DNA of 64,000 nt from Oikopleura dioica. Taxonomy: Eukaryota; Chordata; Appendicularia; Copelata; Oikopleuridae. Every line of letters starts with the position of its first letter. The stretch's first letter is position 1. The position numbers and the translations under genes are program-made. Location of the stretch: contig OU015566.1 of the NCBI GenBank assembly GCA_907165135.1, positions 1,490,501-1,554,500 of the forward strand. Reading direction: 5' to 3'. Below, in pieces: positions 39,193 to 49,759 of the stretch. Under the pieces are notes generated by a model. It searched no databases, had not been told where the DNA came from, and saw nothing but the letters and a program-made list of their open reading frames with translations.

Positions 39193-40419
39193 ATGAGTCA
39201 GAGAACGAGCTACAGAGATCGACCTGCTACAGAGAGTCCTATTGGAAGTACAAATTCAAGTTTTTCTTCAAGACTTCCCTGGTTACCCGAGGAACAAGAA
39301 GATAGATGGTGGAAATTCAGATATTGCAAATTGAAGATTCCTTTTATGACATTAGGTGCAAGGCCAGGTTAAAAAACATATTTTTTAATTTTAAAATCCT
39401 TATGAAGAAATATATAAAAATCAATCAAAAATTGACCCTTTAAAAGTGTGATTATTCTTACATTTTCTTTGGTAATCTATTTGGTATTACGAGATCAAGC
39501 AACTCCAATCACAGACTTTACATTGACGAATTCATCATCAATGACATCAACCACAATACCGACAACTACGACATTAACAACTGAAAAATCGTCAACGACT
39601 ACGACAAATACGACAGATATGACAGCTACGACAACAACGACAACTTCGACTGAAATATCCTCTACAACTACGACAAATTCGACAACTACGACAGCTACGA
39701 CAACACCGACAACTACGACTGATATATCCTCTTCAACTACGACAAATTCGACAACTATGACAGCGGAGACAATAACGGCTCATACGACATTTACGACAGC
39801 TACGACAACAACGACAACTTCGACTGAAATATCGTCTTCAACCTCGACAAATTCCACAACTACGACAAATTCGACAATTACGACAGCTACAACAACTACG
39901 ACAGCTACGACAACACCGACAACTACGACTGAAATATCCCCTACAACTACGACAAATTCGACAACTACGACAGCAGAGACAAATTTATCGTTTCGAATTT
40001 ATCCTGATAATGAAATGATAAAGATTTCTCGAAATGAGGCATCGGCAAATTGCACTATAAAGGGCGAGAAATTAGGGAAGGACACGATCGGTCATCTTGC
40101 ATTTTTTCGCGACGCAACTGAGTATAATCAATTTCTTAGAAGCATAAAGCTAAATCAAGTAATTATCTGGGTAGGATACTCAAAACAAAAATTTACAAAT
40201 GTGTGCTTCAATGAGGACGGAACTAAAGCATCGTATATGCCAACAGCTTTAGAATCAGACAATGGTTGCGCACAATGGCATGGCGGATTCGTTAGCGGAA
40301 TTCATATTGTTGGATGTGGCGGCCCTTTTGGTGTTATGCGGTCATGTGGGTACTATACCCACATTCGACTCTCTCTTCGAACGTGGGTACCGGTACCCAC
40401 GCTCAGCATTTTCGGCTAA
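39193..40419 (+). CDS. Type II membrane protein: mucin-like stem plus C-type lectin-like domain
   Basis: Start at 39193 ('MSQRTSYRDRPATESPIGST'); the cytosolic part ends 'WWKFRYCKLKIPFMTLGA'. A phase-2 junction (best read as AG|GCCAGG...AAAAG|T, GC-AG) leads to the anchor 'VIILTFSLVIYLVLRD'. A stem of about 150 residues is almost wholly Thr with Ser, Asn and Ala, built of TTTNSTTTTATT-type repeats. The CTLD follows: 'ISRNEASANCTIKGEKLGKD', 'GHLAFFRDATEYNQFLRSI', 'VIIWVGYSKQKF', 'NGCAQWHG'. The usual final 'FICE' is missing. The frame instead runs into a palindromic GTGGGTACC-rich segment and stops at 40419. So the C-terminus is altered, or a further exon was missed. The gene at 20640 is a paralogue of the N-terminal half. 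Confidence 0.7.
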
Positions 40420-40430
40420 CGTGGGTACCA
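40345..40430. repeat. GTGGGTAC palindrome cluster
   Basis: GTGGGTACTATACCCAC (40345-40361), GTGGGTACCGGTACCCAC (40383-40400) and a third half-site GTGGGTACC (40421-40429) lie at the 3' end of the CTLD frame. Confidence 0.6.
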
Positions 40431-40791
40431 AGCTTTTCGAAAATAAATCAACTCTAGAAATGAGAATACTGAAAAAATGTGGTTTGACCAAGTCATGAGT
40501 TTACTTACAATTCATCCGCGGAGCGGACACTTCGCCTTTTTTTATAGTTCAACTGTCGTTTTTGGTATGAGATTCTTACTCTACGACTGATTTTAATTTG
40601 GGAGAAGCCATTTGTCAAAGAATATTCTTACTACGATTGCCGTTTTGAAACAGTCTGCAGTTGACTTTAACTCAACCAAACCCAAAATGAAGCATGGAAC
40701 CCAAAAGTTTTTGATAAGAGTTTATTTACAGCATTAAAGATTCAGAATCTTTCGTCGATCAGTTTTTCATCATCAATGACATCAGCATTTT

Positions 40792-41890
40792 TCAGCATCC
40801 ACCTTCGTTGACAATACCATCACAGCAAGACTTCGCGTTCGCATCGTAAAGCAAAAACGGCTTTGACTCACCTCCGCAGCACTGCAAATCTGCTTGGTAA
40901 TCACGATTGCGAGTTCCTCGAGAAGCAGGGCAGTAGACACGGTCGTCAAAGCCACTTGGAGAATAGAAACTGTGGTTTTCTTCGTTGTAAAATTCGCGCT
41001 AGAACGGTTTTAAGGCCTTTTCTTTTTCGAAAACAAAATTTTGTTTTTGGAAAAATATGAGTCAACGCTCCACTTTCGTTAACCAAGTTTTCCCTCAAAA
41101 CAAACCTTATCAGCATGTTCCCGCGCAAATCGATGGTCGCACTCGCAAATTGCCCTGGCACACGTGCCCGGCTCATCTCCACATTTGTAGTTACCAAGTG
41201 CATCGACCGTTTCCGAGTAACGAACGAATTCGCCGCGACACTCGTCCCCGAATTGCATTCTCGTGCATTTCTGGCAATTCCGGTATTCTCGGCAAGTTCG
41301 GTCGAGTTTGTCCATTGGTGGCCCGCCGCCAGGGCTAAAAATATTAAAAAAAATAAAGCTTGAAAAAACTAACCCGCTCATCGGTCGATCACCAAAAAAC
41401 TGACAATTGCATCCGTAAGCAAAATACGTTCTCGTGTCAAAGTCCGGATTGTACCGGGTCATCAAGCCAAGAAGCTGACTCCATCTTCGTGGTCCGAGAA
41501 GACCGATCGACGCTAGAATAAAGGGTTATTATGCTGAAACGATATTTAAGAGAATAACAATTATTAATTTAAAAAAAATAATCAATAAAATTTTGTAGAA
41601 AAAAATTTCGGGACGAAAATTTTGAAAATTTCGACCTCGAAAATTAGGAGCCCAAAATAATTCGACAAATTTTGCGTGGGCGGCTATTCAGCTGATGATT
41701 GGCCGGTTAGGCGAATCCAGGCTTCTGATTTGTTGAAAATTTCAACGCAAAATTTGTCGAAATTTTTGTCTATTCCTGAAAAATCGGTATCTTTCTTACC
41801 AGTTTCAGTATCCGGCTCATCATCAAGTGAATCTCTTGGCCCCATGAGCATCTGTCCCACGGCTAAGGAGTTAATAAAAAATTTTATCAT
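40792..41890 (-). CDS. Secreted phospholipase A2-like protein with CC-rich tail (paralogue C)
   Basis: Minus strand. The start at 41890 gives the signal peptide 'MIKFFINSLAVGQMLMG'. Intron 1 carries a MITE copy (41651-41784). Exon 2 is 'ASIGLLGPRRWSQLLGLMTR' and then 'YFAYGCNCQFFGDRPMSG'. Exon 3 is 'PPMDKLDRTCREYRNCQKCT' and 'GTCARAICECDHRFAREHAD'. The last exon (about 41002-40792) ends with 'ADLQCCGGESKPFLLYDANA' and 'KSCCDGIVNEGGC'. The YGCNC Ca-loop-like segment and the D-x-L-D-R-T-C-R-E helix match secreted PLA2 order, but the HD pair of the active site is replaced by RT-CR, as in the gene at 16183. Both genes share signal peptide, PLA2-like core and a CC...CC-D-G-I/E tail, so they are paralogues of one appended architecture. 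Function unknown. Confidence 0.78.
41651..41784. mobile_element. Fold-back MITE (CGACAAATTTTGC family), copy 3
   Basis: TTCGACAAATTTTGCGTGGG at the left and CGCAAAATTTGTCGAA at the right, with the shared interior GATGATTGGCCGG and AATCCAGGCTTCTGATT. In intron 1 of the PLA2-like gene. Confidence 0.75.
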
Positions 41891-42565
41891 TCTTTTTTCA
41901 ACTTCCTTTTCCCAAAAAAAGAAACACGAAAATCTCTATTTTTCGAGTCGATAATTTCGACCCTTTTGTGGTTTCTTCGCTTTGTTCAAGGGTTTATCAT
42001 GATTGCTTAGAGGGCGCGAGTGATCAATGCAGTTTCTCATTACTAAACAATTTTGATGAATAAAAACATTCTTTCTTCGAGGACCGGAACGTGAGTTTTC
42101 GTTTGCTTTGGTCGAAAACAGAGCGGAGAGGATACAAAACAAGAAAGGAACATCTAATTATGAGCTTGGCGTGTACTTACGCCTTGTTCAACAAATTGGA
42201 CAAACAAGCTGAGTTTTCTTTATCGAGTTAGTTATTGAACAACCACATTGTAAAAATGTAAATTAGCCGCGTGTCCAAGCCGCAATTCTTTGAAAACTCA
42301 TTAAAAGAATGAACAAGCAAATGACTCAATTCGAGTCGAAAAACTTGAGGATCCAAATTTTGTCAGAGCAAATATGCATCTCACTGGAGAGTAGTGATCA
42401 TTGTTGACATAGAACTAGTCCTATTTGCAGTTTTTACGATCGGCCCATTCCAAACCAACTATCCAAGCAGCTTGCACACTTTCCAAAAGATCAAAAACTT
42501 ATCGAAGATTTTTTAATTATCAAAAATTTTTAAAAGAGAAAAAGTATCAAAATAGACCCTGAAAT

Positions 42566-43770
42566 ATGTCATCATCAGAGGAAAAAGTCAAAAACCTAAC
42601 CCCAACCCTAACCCTATTACTATCATAAGTTATGAATCATACTCCTAAAAATCCTAACCCCAACCCAAAAAATTTTTTGACTTTGACAAGATCGATGTTA
42701 ATGGAGAAATCGACTTGAACCTGAATGTTACTGGAAAAGGAGGAGGTCAAATTGCCGTCATTGTTATTGGCGTTTTAGTTGCTGTAATTTGTATTATGCT
42801 TATTTTATATTTTTCTTGCAGGTACTTACAGAATAATTTTTCAAAATCAAAAGCGCTTTAGAAATGGGTGTAAATGCTGCGACAACCTTTGCTGCAAAGG
42901 AAGATGCCATCATAATCAACAAAAAGCAAAGCAAAAAGAAGCTGATGTCGACGGGTTAAAAAGACACATAGAAGATTTACAGCGACACATTGGTAAGTGC
43001 TTACGATCGTTATGATCTATTAAATTTATTTTCCAGGACGTCTGGAGTACCAAGTTCAAACAACGCAACCAGCGCTAGAATATCCTCTCGCGGGTTCAGG
43101 ATTTCATCAGTTTCAGTCTCCGATGAGTTCTGCTGTCTACGCCGGTCAAAATCTTCAAGGGTTTCAGAACTTTACCCAGCCGCAAGGCCAGATGCAGATG
43201 CCTCAGAATGCTCAAAATGCTTATAGTAGTGAGTGCCAGCTTTTATTGTCGCGTATACTGAGTTTTATGTCTTCACTTTTTTCTTTTTTTTTTCAAAGAA
43301 AATCTAGTTGATTTTGCAGAGACCATAAACTAACATTCTAAAACATAGGTCTATATTTTTAAAAGGAAGTGTTGAGTGAGCTAATGATTTTAATCCCGTC
43401 ACGAGTTAAAGACCAGTGTCCACCATATAGTTCCACTAGTACTAAAACCTCTCCTATGAATCATAGCTATAGCTATGATCATATGATCATCATCAATAGA
43501 TTCTACCAAATTTTTTTGGCGTATTCAAATGCGACATCTTTAGGAACTTCGTCTCGAGCCGCTGGATCAGACAATTATCTTATTCAAACCCAACCCAAAA
43601 ACTCCAAGAAAAAAAGCTCCAAATCAAAACAATCAAAGAAAAAAGCCTCTACTCACCAAAACAACAGAATTGTCGAACTTCAATCATCAAATTCAACCTC
43701 CTACCCACCTCCTACAGTCAATATCAGAAGTAAGTCCCGTGATTCATCGCTTGATTCATGGGAAAGCTAA
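42566..43770 (+). CDS. Single-pass membrane protein with cysteine-rich juxtamembrane motif
   Basis: Exon 1 (42566-42586) reads 'MSSSEEK'. A 104-bp GT-AG intron holding CCCTAA words leads to 'IDVNGEIDLNLNVTGKGGG'. The membrane segment 'QIAVIVIGVLVAVICIMLIL' is followed by 'YFSCR|NGCKCCDNLCCKGRC', six cysteines that may be palmitoylated or metal-binding. Next comes a short helical stretch 'KEADVDGLKRHIEDLQRHIG', likely coiled coil. A Gln/Pro-rich part and a Lys/Ser-rich tail 'KKSSKSKQSKKKAS' end at 43770. There is no signal peptide, so this is probably a signal-anchor protein. Exon junctions are all GT-AG and in frame. No family recognised. Confidence 0.6.
42597..42625 (-). repeat. Interstitial telomere-type repeat (CCCTAA)n
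   Basis: CCTAACCCCAACCCTAACCC in intron 1 of the gene at 42566. Confidence 0.7.
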
Positions 43771-44113
43771 AGAGGGCAAATACCACAGATCAGCGATTTA
43801 CGCATTTTTAGTGGAGCCAGATCGCTTTGTTGAAGTGTAGCAGTGCTTGAAGAATACCTCCGTCTGAGTGTTTAAAGCTTAAACATGTACAAAAATTTTC
43901 GTTGCCTTTCTATTTCTGTTCTAAATAAAATGAACCCTCACCACTTCGGGATCATAAGCCAGATGCTACTTGATGAGGGAAAATAATCACCTAATCTTTG
44001 ACACGCTTTTTTTGTTAAGAAAATAAAACGGAAAGTCGATAATTTAGTCAGAATAAGAAATGCCAACGGTATAAAAACTCAAAAAAACGATGTTCTGGAA
44101 CCATTTCAAAAAA
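43771..44113. other. Intergenic upstream of the peptide cluster
   Basis: No gene seen. A/T-rich, with an AATAAA-type signal at about 43923 belonging to the upstream gene. Confidence 0.4.
44070..44076 (+). promoter_or_regulatory. TATA-like box, peptide gene 1
   Basis: TATAAAA 44 bp upstream of the 44114 ATG. Confidence 0.5.
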
Positions 44114-44324
44114 ATGAGAATTTGCATTCTTTTTATCTTTTCAAGCGTTCTTTCTTCAATAGACCCGGATTTGTAAGTCCATTTCATTATTTTTTCTATC
44201 ATTTTTTAGCTTGACCGACTTCAACAATAGTCTGAAAAAAGCGAGAGTTCGATACATCAAACGAATGCTGATGGAGCTAAATGGCTACACAGGAGATTAT
44301 GGACAACTAGACGGATATTTCTGA
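44114..44324 (+). CDS. Small secreted peptide, cluster member 1
   Basis: Exon 1 (44114-44172, 59 bp) encodes a signal peptide, 'MRICILFIFSSVLSSIDPD'. An in-frame ATG at 44090 would add eight residues. The 37-bp phase-2 intron is GT-AG. Exon 2 (44210-44324) gives 'LTDFNNSLKKARVRYIKR', a dibasic KR, then the C-terminal 19 residues 'MLMELNGYTGDYGQLDGYF'. The next three genes share the exon 1 length (59 bp), intron phase, the Y-x-K/R-R-M motif and the G-D-[FY]-G-x-L-x-G-x-[FY] end. This suggests processing at the dibasic site to release the terminal peptide, as in neuropeptide or hormone precursors, but that is inference. Not recognised as any known family. Confidence 0.75.
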
Positions 44325-44496
44325 AAAACATTTATTCTTCAAATAAATCCGTCAAAATTTGTTTTCGTCTCGAAACGTTTGACCTAGATAAAGAATGAGA
44401 AAAAGAACATCTCGCAAATTGCAAATTGAGCATATTTCCCGATCTCCTGACGATCATAAAACGATACTGAATAAGAGATGATACAGTATCATACTG

Positions 44497-44504
44497 TATA
44501 AATA
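44497..44504 (+). promoter_or_regulatory. TATA-like box, peptide gene 2
   Basis: TATAAATA 43 bp upstream of the 44540 ATG. Confidence 0.5.
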
Positions 44505-44539
44505 GCAGAATGGACAGCCACTTCCAGTCGTTTCTCGAA

Positions 44540-44792
44540 ATGAAATTGAGTTTTCTTTTTCTTTTATCAGTAGCATTTGGCGGAGAAAACCCGGAAAAGT
44601 AAGCATTGGCAGCCATAAAAGTAATTTTATAGGGACCATAATATAATATAATCTGGTGTCGCAATTAATCTTTTTAGCATGATTGAATTCGAAGAACAAT
44701 TGAAAGAAGCAAAATTTCATTACATAAAGAGAATGCTGATGGAATCACTTGGCTTAAATGGTGATTTTGGAATTCTTGCTGGGAAATTCTGA
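44540..44792 (+). CDS. Small secreted peptide, cluster member 2
   Basis: Exon 1 (44540-44598, 59 bp) encodes 'MKLSFLFLLSVAFGGENPE', a signal peptide plus short acidic stretch. The phase-2 GT-AG intron is 79 bp (44599-44677). Exon 2 reads 'MIEFEEQLKEAKFHYIKR', then 'MLMESLGLNGDFGILAGKF' and TGA at 44790-44792. It is closest to member 3, sharing 'KFHYIKRML', 'ESLG', and 'NGDFGILAG'. AATAAA-like sequence follows the stop directly (gaataaaag). The Glu-rich part between signal and KR is consistent with a propeptide spacer. Confidence 0.78.
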
Positions 44793-44975
44793 ATAAAAGA
44801 AATTTTTTAAACAATTTTAATTATGTCTTGCTGCAAATTTGAAAAAAAAATCAATGATGTGATATTTTATTTACTATGTTTCTTTTCAATTCGATGCGGA
44901 AGAAGCACATTTCCAACTACCTTGTTAAATAAGAAAATTAATTAAAGATGAAAGCGAACGCTTCAAAATCACAGG

Positions 44976-44981
44976 TATAAA
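44976..44981 (+). promoter_or_regulatory. TATA-like box, peptide gene 3
   Basis: TATAAA 41 bp upstream of the 45017 ATG. Confidence 0.5.
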
Positions 44982-45016
44982 CTTCAAGTAAGATGCTCCT
45001 TTGAGCATATTTAAAA

Positions 45017-45233
45017 ATGAATTTTACTCTATTTTTTATTTTCTCTGGTGGCATTTTCGCGAAATATTTGGATAAGTATACTTTAAATACTGACTTTATT
45101 TCTGAGTTTTTAAAGCATGGAGGAATTTGAATATCGACTGAAGGTGTCGAAATTTCACTACATCAAGAGAATGCTGCAAGAATCACTCGGTTACAATGGG
45201 GATTTTGGTATTCTCGCTGGACATTATTTATAA
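45017..45233 (+). CDS. Small secreted peptide, cluster member 3
   Basis: Exon 1 (45017-45075, 59 bp) encodes 'MNFTLFFIFSGGIFAKYLD'. The phase-2 intron is 41 bp (45076-45116). Exon 2 gives 'MEEFEYRLKVSKFHYIKR', then 'MLQESLGYNGDFGILAGHYL' and TAA at 45231-45233. It differs from member 2 mainly by an extra C-terminal Leu. The first exon is far less conserved than the C-terminal 20 residues between members 2 and 3, as expected if only the mature peptide is under selection. Confidence 0.78.
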
Positions 45234-45372
45234 TTTTCCTCAAATTCATTGAAAATTTTTGAATAAAACAATAGTTCTAAATCTGGCAATATAAATTTAT
45301 AAGTGACTATCTCAAAAATAACAATAAAGCAAATTGGCAACTATTGACTACGAACAACAAACTCTTAAAAGT

Positions 45373-45380
45373 TATAAATA
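45373..45380 (+). promoter_or_regulatory. TATA-like box, peptide gene 4
   Basis: TATAAATA 74 bp upstream of the 45447 ATG; a second TATAAG word lies nearer the start. Confidence 0.4.
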
Positions 45381-45446
45381 AAGAATGCTAGTCTTCTTAT
45401 AAGCCTTCAAACAAGAAAAAAAGCATTGAATATTTTAACATTCAGA

Positions 45447-45676
45447 ATGAAAGTTCACCTTTTTCTTTTTATTTCAAGCGCTTTTTCGGCTGTTCAAAAT
45501 GACAAGTAAGCTTTTTTTCTTTTTGTTTTATTTCTTTCTTTTTCTTAAAAAATTTAAGGTTCTATTACTCTTTCAAGAATAATTTGAAAGCAGTAAAGCT
45601 CTATCATTTGAGACGAATGATTATTGACAAACTTGACCGAAGTGGAGATTTTGGTCGTCTTGCAGGATATTTTTGA
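45447..45676 (+). CDS. Small secreted peptide, cluster member 4
   Basis: Exon 1 (45447-45505, 59 bp) encodes 'MKVHLFLFISSAFSAVQND', a signal peptide. The phase-2 intron is 53 bp (45506-45558). Exon 2 gives 'FYYSFKNNLKAVKLYHLRR', then 'MIIDKLDRSGDFGRLAGYF' and TGA at 45674-45676. It is the most diverged member: RR replaces KR, and only the M, the G-D-F-G-x-L-A-G-x-F end and the exon plan are retained. An AATAAA lies right after the stop (gaataaaac). Confidence 0.75.
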
Positions 45677-45768
45677 ATAAAACGAACCTTATTTTGTTGT
45701 TTTTTATTCACAAAAGCTATTTTTTGGCAGGAGCGTTAAAAATTGTTTGAAGAGGAAAAATGATCATT

Positions 45769-47455
45769 TCAAGTTTGAGGTCGAAGCTGTTGAAGTGTAA
45801 CTTTTGCCTTAGGTCGGCCATCGTTTCCTAGGTCGACGTCGATCATCGTATGCGTTGGGAATTTATGGATCGCTTTGACGGTGTATTCCAGGGAGTTAAG
45901 GCCGTCTTCGGACATTCTAGAAACAAATTGGAAGAGAATAAATAAGGAAGCGAACCTTGAAAGAGAATTTTTCAGGAGAGAAAATCTTTTAGGGTTCGGT
46001 TTATTTGATGATTCATGATCATGCTTGATCATTTTGAAACGAGCCGTTGTTGGTGGAGGACGGAGAATTTTCATGTTTGCGAAACGAATTCTTCACATGA
46101 GCTCTTTTTTTTCCTTTTTCGAAGATCTCCTAAGATATTGGGCTCATTCCTGTTAAACATATCATCATCTTCGCCTCCCCATCCCCAGAAGAGATTTGAA
46201 TAGCCGTTGAGTTGAATGTACTGGTCCGTCGTCATCGATGTTATTCCTCCGAAAATGGCCGCGTATAAAAGCTTGTATTTGAACTTGTCGATGGCAACGG
46301 AGATATGTCTCGGCATTTCGGGACAACGGTACAGGCATTTATCGTTTTCCAAGACTGAAGGTCAGGTTCAAACGCAGTTTTTCCGAAAAAAGCCTACCAA
46401 GATCGACATCATGAAAAACAAAGCATTGCCAGTCGTATTGCTTCATTGCCTCCACAAATCCAACATTGAGCAGTTTCGCACGATTGAAGGAATTATCATC
46501 GACTTGGTTGACGACAAAAATTTGGTAGTCCAGCTCTTGTCGCTGGAGAGTCTTGTGCATGTACATCAAAAAGTAGCGCAGGTGAATTTCTCGATTTCGA
46601 TAAGGAATGACGATCGCGACCCGATTTTTTGCCTTGCAATAGGCTGGGGACCAGTGGCCGCCGGACTTGAGAGCGGGGGAGTCGGTGGCGATCTCGCTGA
46701 AGGACTTTGGACCAGCGGTTTGATTCAGATCGACTTCGAGTTGACCCCGGAGTTTTGGAGGAGTCTCGAGACAGGATTGCCAATTTTCGGGGTAGTCATG
46801 TGTTCTGGAAGAAATTAACATGAATTTCTTTCGTTTGACTTACTTTTCGGGCTTCGGGAGGTGAAAAATATTGTTCGTTACATCTTCTAGAGCTGTGTCG
46901 ATGAGGTAGGAAGATATGGTGTCCTTGACCAATTCGTATTCCTCGGCGTCCTTGATTCCTTCATTTTTTGATTGGAGTTGCATCACAAATGTCTGGACAA
47001 CTTGTTTGATCACCTTGATTTTTAAACTAACGCTGATGTCTTGATGTAGTTGTGGTATTAGCAGTTCTTTTTATTTTTTACATGATAGGCTAAGATCATT
47101 ATAATCAATTGAATAAGATTTTTAAATCATCATATAAGTAATGGAAAAGAAACATTGTGGGTCTTCATATTAAATGTTTCTAGAAAAAAGGACTTGTTAA
47201 GATACCTGAATGCTCGCTAGCTTATTTTGATCTTCATTGATAAACTCCCAGACATCGCTTGAGAGCTCTTTGACCAGAGTTTTGTAGTAGTTCCCGTCAT
47301 ATGACGCATAAAATGGGATGGTATGGCCTTAATTTTCTCGATACGCCGATGATGAAGAATAAAGTACCTTTATGAAAAATGTACAAGAGCGGAAACTGAA
47401 AAAAGACCAAGACGTAAAAGATCTTTCCAATCGTCAGGTTTGCTGAATCCTTCAT
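45769..47455 (-). CDS. B4GALT: Beta-1,4-galactosyltransferase (GT7 family)
   Basis: Minus strand, start 47455. The N-terminus 'MKDSANLTIGKIFYVLVFFQ' with 'FPLLYIF' is a type II Golgi anchor. After stem exons ('VIKQVVQTFVMQLQSKNEGI') the catalytic domain reads 'YPENWQSCLETPPKLRGQLE', 'GGHWSPAYCKAKNRVAIVIP', 'YRNREIHLRYFLMYMHKTLQ', 'FNRAKLLNVGFVEAM' and 'FHDVDL', the DxD metal site. Next come 'LLYAAIFGGITSMTTDQYIQ' and 'NLFWGWGGEDDDMFNR', the family signature for acceptor binding. The order and spacing match animal B4GALTs, and the C-terminal tail ends at 45769. It transfers galactose from UDP-Gal to GlcNAc or xylose on glycans in the Golgi lumen. Which isoform it is cannot be decided here. Confidence 0.93.
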
Positions 47456-47581
47456 TTTTCAAGCATTCTAGAAAAAGGGCATGTGATTCGAAAGTTTTTA
47501 TATTTACAATTTTTATGTTACAGGTTTGAGTATACAGTGGTTATTGAGAAATTTAATTTAAATATTCTAAAGTTGATGATT

Positions 47582-49484
47582 TCAAGTCGTTTTTGACCTC
47601 CGAGCGAAGCAGCAGCAACAAAGTTGAAGAATCCTCCATTTTCGCATAATATAAATCAGGGTCAGGAACTAAAAAATCGGATAATTGAATTTTTAATTGA
47701 TAAGTTTTACCCAAATAAAAACGGCTGCGTCCCATAGAAGATCGACTTCTTGCCAGCAATGCATGTGTCCCTCGTCAATGTCATTGACAGGGTGACCCTT
47801 TAGCTCTTCCGGCTCATCGCAGATTATTTGATTCAGGACGGTCTAAAGTTCACATGAGAAAAAAAAAAGCGGCAAAGAACACTTACAGTCGCGGAATGAC
47901 GACCATCAAGAAAAGAGTTCAAAAAAACAACCATGTGACAACCGCAAGTCCAGGGATTCTTGTCGAGTTGGACGCTCAGATGGTCGGAGTTTTTGACCCA
48001 GTTTACGTGAGGGATTTTGAGATGATTGTTGTTCAAACTAGAAAAAAATTTTTTTCCTCGGATTGTTGTCCTTAATTTCTTACCTGAGCTGATGAAGCTT
48101 CTTGTTGTAGAGAAAAATTTCCGGATCAAGTTCTTCAATTTTATTTTTCGAGAAATCTAGCTCTTTCAAGTTGTGCAGTTTTGTGAAAGAAGCTGATTCG
48201 ACGCTTGAGATAGTGTTTTTAGCGAGATCGAGTTTTTCGAGATCGACGAGATCGTCAAAACGGTGATTGTTGATCGACTTGATTTTGTTGTTGCTCAGGT
48301 CGAGTTCTTTTAGGTTTTTTAGGCCATCGAATGATTCTGGCTCTAGGATCGTTATTCTGTTTTCATCCAAATGCAATCTCCTCAAAGTCGAAATCGAGGT
48401 CATCCCTTTTGTCTTCACCAAAACAATCTGATTTGCCGACAAACTCAGCGTCGAAAGGCTCTTGAGTCCATTCAGTACTTCTGGCGGCGGAATCATCGCC
48501 AGGGAGTTGTTCGTGAGCGTCAAAACTTCGAGCTTCGAGGATCGCTCGAAGACGTTGCTTGGAAAGGAATTGTCGGTGAGCTTGTTTGAGTCGAGTTTGA
48601 GCGTGTTCGCGGCGGAGAGAGGCTTGAAGGCGTCTTCGTGGATGAGCTTGATCAAGTTGGAGGATAGATCGAGAATCACACAGCTGAAAATCGAGCATTG
48701 AGGAATTCTAGAGGAGATCAATCGTACCTAGAAAGATGGGCAAGAACACGAGCCCCGATCGCCTTGATCTGATTCCCTTCCAAATTCAAGAATCGAAGCT
48801 GATTGAGGCCCGAAAATGCGTCGCCAGCAATCATCGAAATATTATTATGCGCAAGATGGAGCCATTCTAGCTGTGAATTTTCATAAAGCGCTTTTTGACG
48901 AATCATTTGGATTTTGTTGTGGTCGAGGAAAAGCTCTTTTAGTTGCTGGACGAAAAACTGGATGAAGGGTTTTTTGAATGGTTTACCTTGGCGCTAGAAA
49001 TTCCGTTTGTTGGGACTCTGGTCAGCTGATTGTTTGAAAACGTCAATGTCTTTAACTTCTTCTGGTCCGCAAATGCCCCGTCAGCGATATCTACTAGCTG
49101 GTTGTTTCGGAAGTTGACCATGAGAAGATTATTTTTTGAGGGAAAGGCATTTTTCGGAATTCGCGTTAGCTGATTTTCGGATAGAGTCAGATCTTGTACG
49201 AACCATGGGAGATTTTCTGGTACTGCATCTTAATTTTTAATTGCTTTAGTAATAAATTATCTTTTTTGTTTTATTTTCTTCAATTTTTCAAATCTTAAAA
49301 AGGCCAAATTTCTAATAAAAATTTCTGTATTATGATTTTTCCTTTCGAACTTCACAAATAGTCCCGTTTTACCTAATTCTTGATTGCCACAATTCGCCGT
49401 TTTATCATGATCATCGCAGGAACAAACAAGTGGGCACTGGCCATTTACAGTAATAAATAAGCAAGTTATAAAAAATATCATCAT
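47582..49484 (-). CDS. Leucine-rich-repeat membrane protein
   Basis: Minus strand, start 49484. The signal peptide 'MMIFFITCLFITVNGQCP' runs into an LRRNT 'CPLVCSCDDHDKTANC'. About a dozen LRRs of the L-x2-L-x-L-x2-N-x-I type follow, for example 'LTFSNNQLTRVPTNGISSA', 'LEWLHLAHNNISMIAGDAFS' and 'LKELDLSNNKIKSINNHRFD'. The LRRCT reads 'LDKNPWTCGCHMVVFLNSFL' and across an intron 'VLNQIICDEPEELKGHPVND', closing at 'EGHMHC'. The end depends on the last intron. In phase 0 it reads 'DLLWDAAVFIW|FLTLIYIM', then 'RKWRILQLCCCCFARRSKTT', a membrane segment with a cysteine cluster, stop at 47582. The alternative frame ends at 47553. A cell-surface adhesion or receptor role is usual for such proteins. 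Confidence 0.85.
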
Positions 49485-49759
49485 TTTCAGTCGTCTCTAC
49501 GTTGCTTCTTGATCTTGATTTGTTTTCTCTAAAAGTACCATTTCCCAGATTTACTGGAAGAATCGAATTTCTCCGGGAAAAAAGTGCAGCGCACTTGCCG
49601 CCCCAGGGCACGTTCGAAGACCCAATCGCGCATGAAAATAAGGGATGAAGAAAATACAAAGGTCAATTGAAAATTTTAAGGGAAGTGTTTATTTTTGAAA
49701 GAATTGTCATTTCTTTTTTGATTCAGGAGGAAAGTTTTCGTCTAGCGGTGAAATATTTT

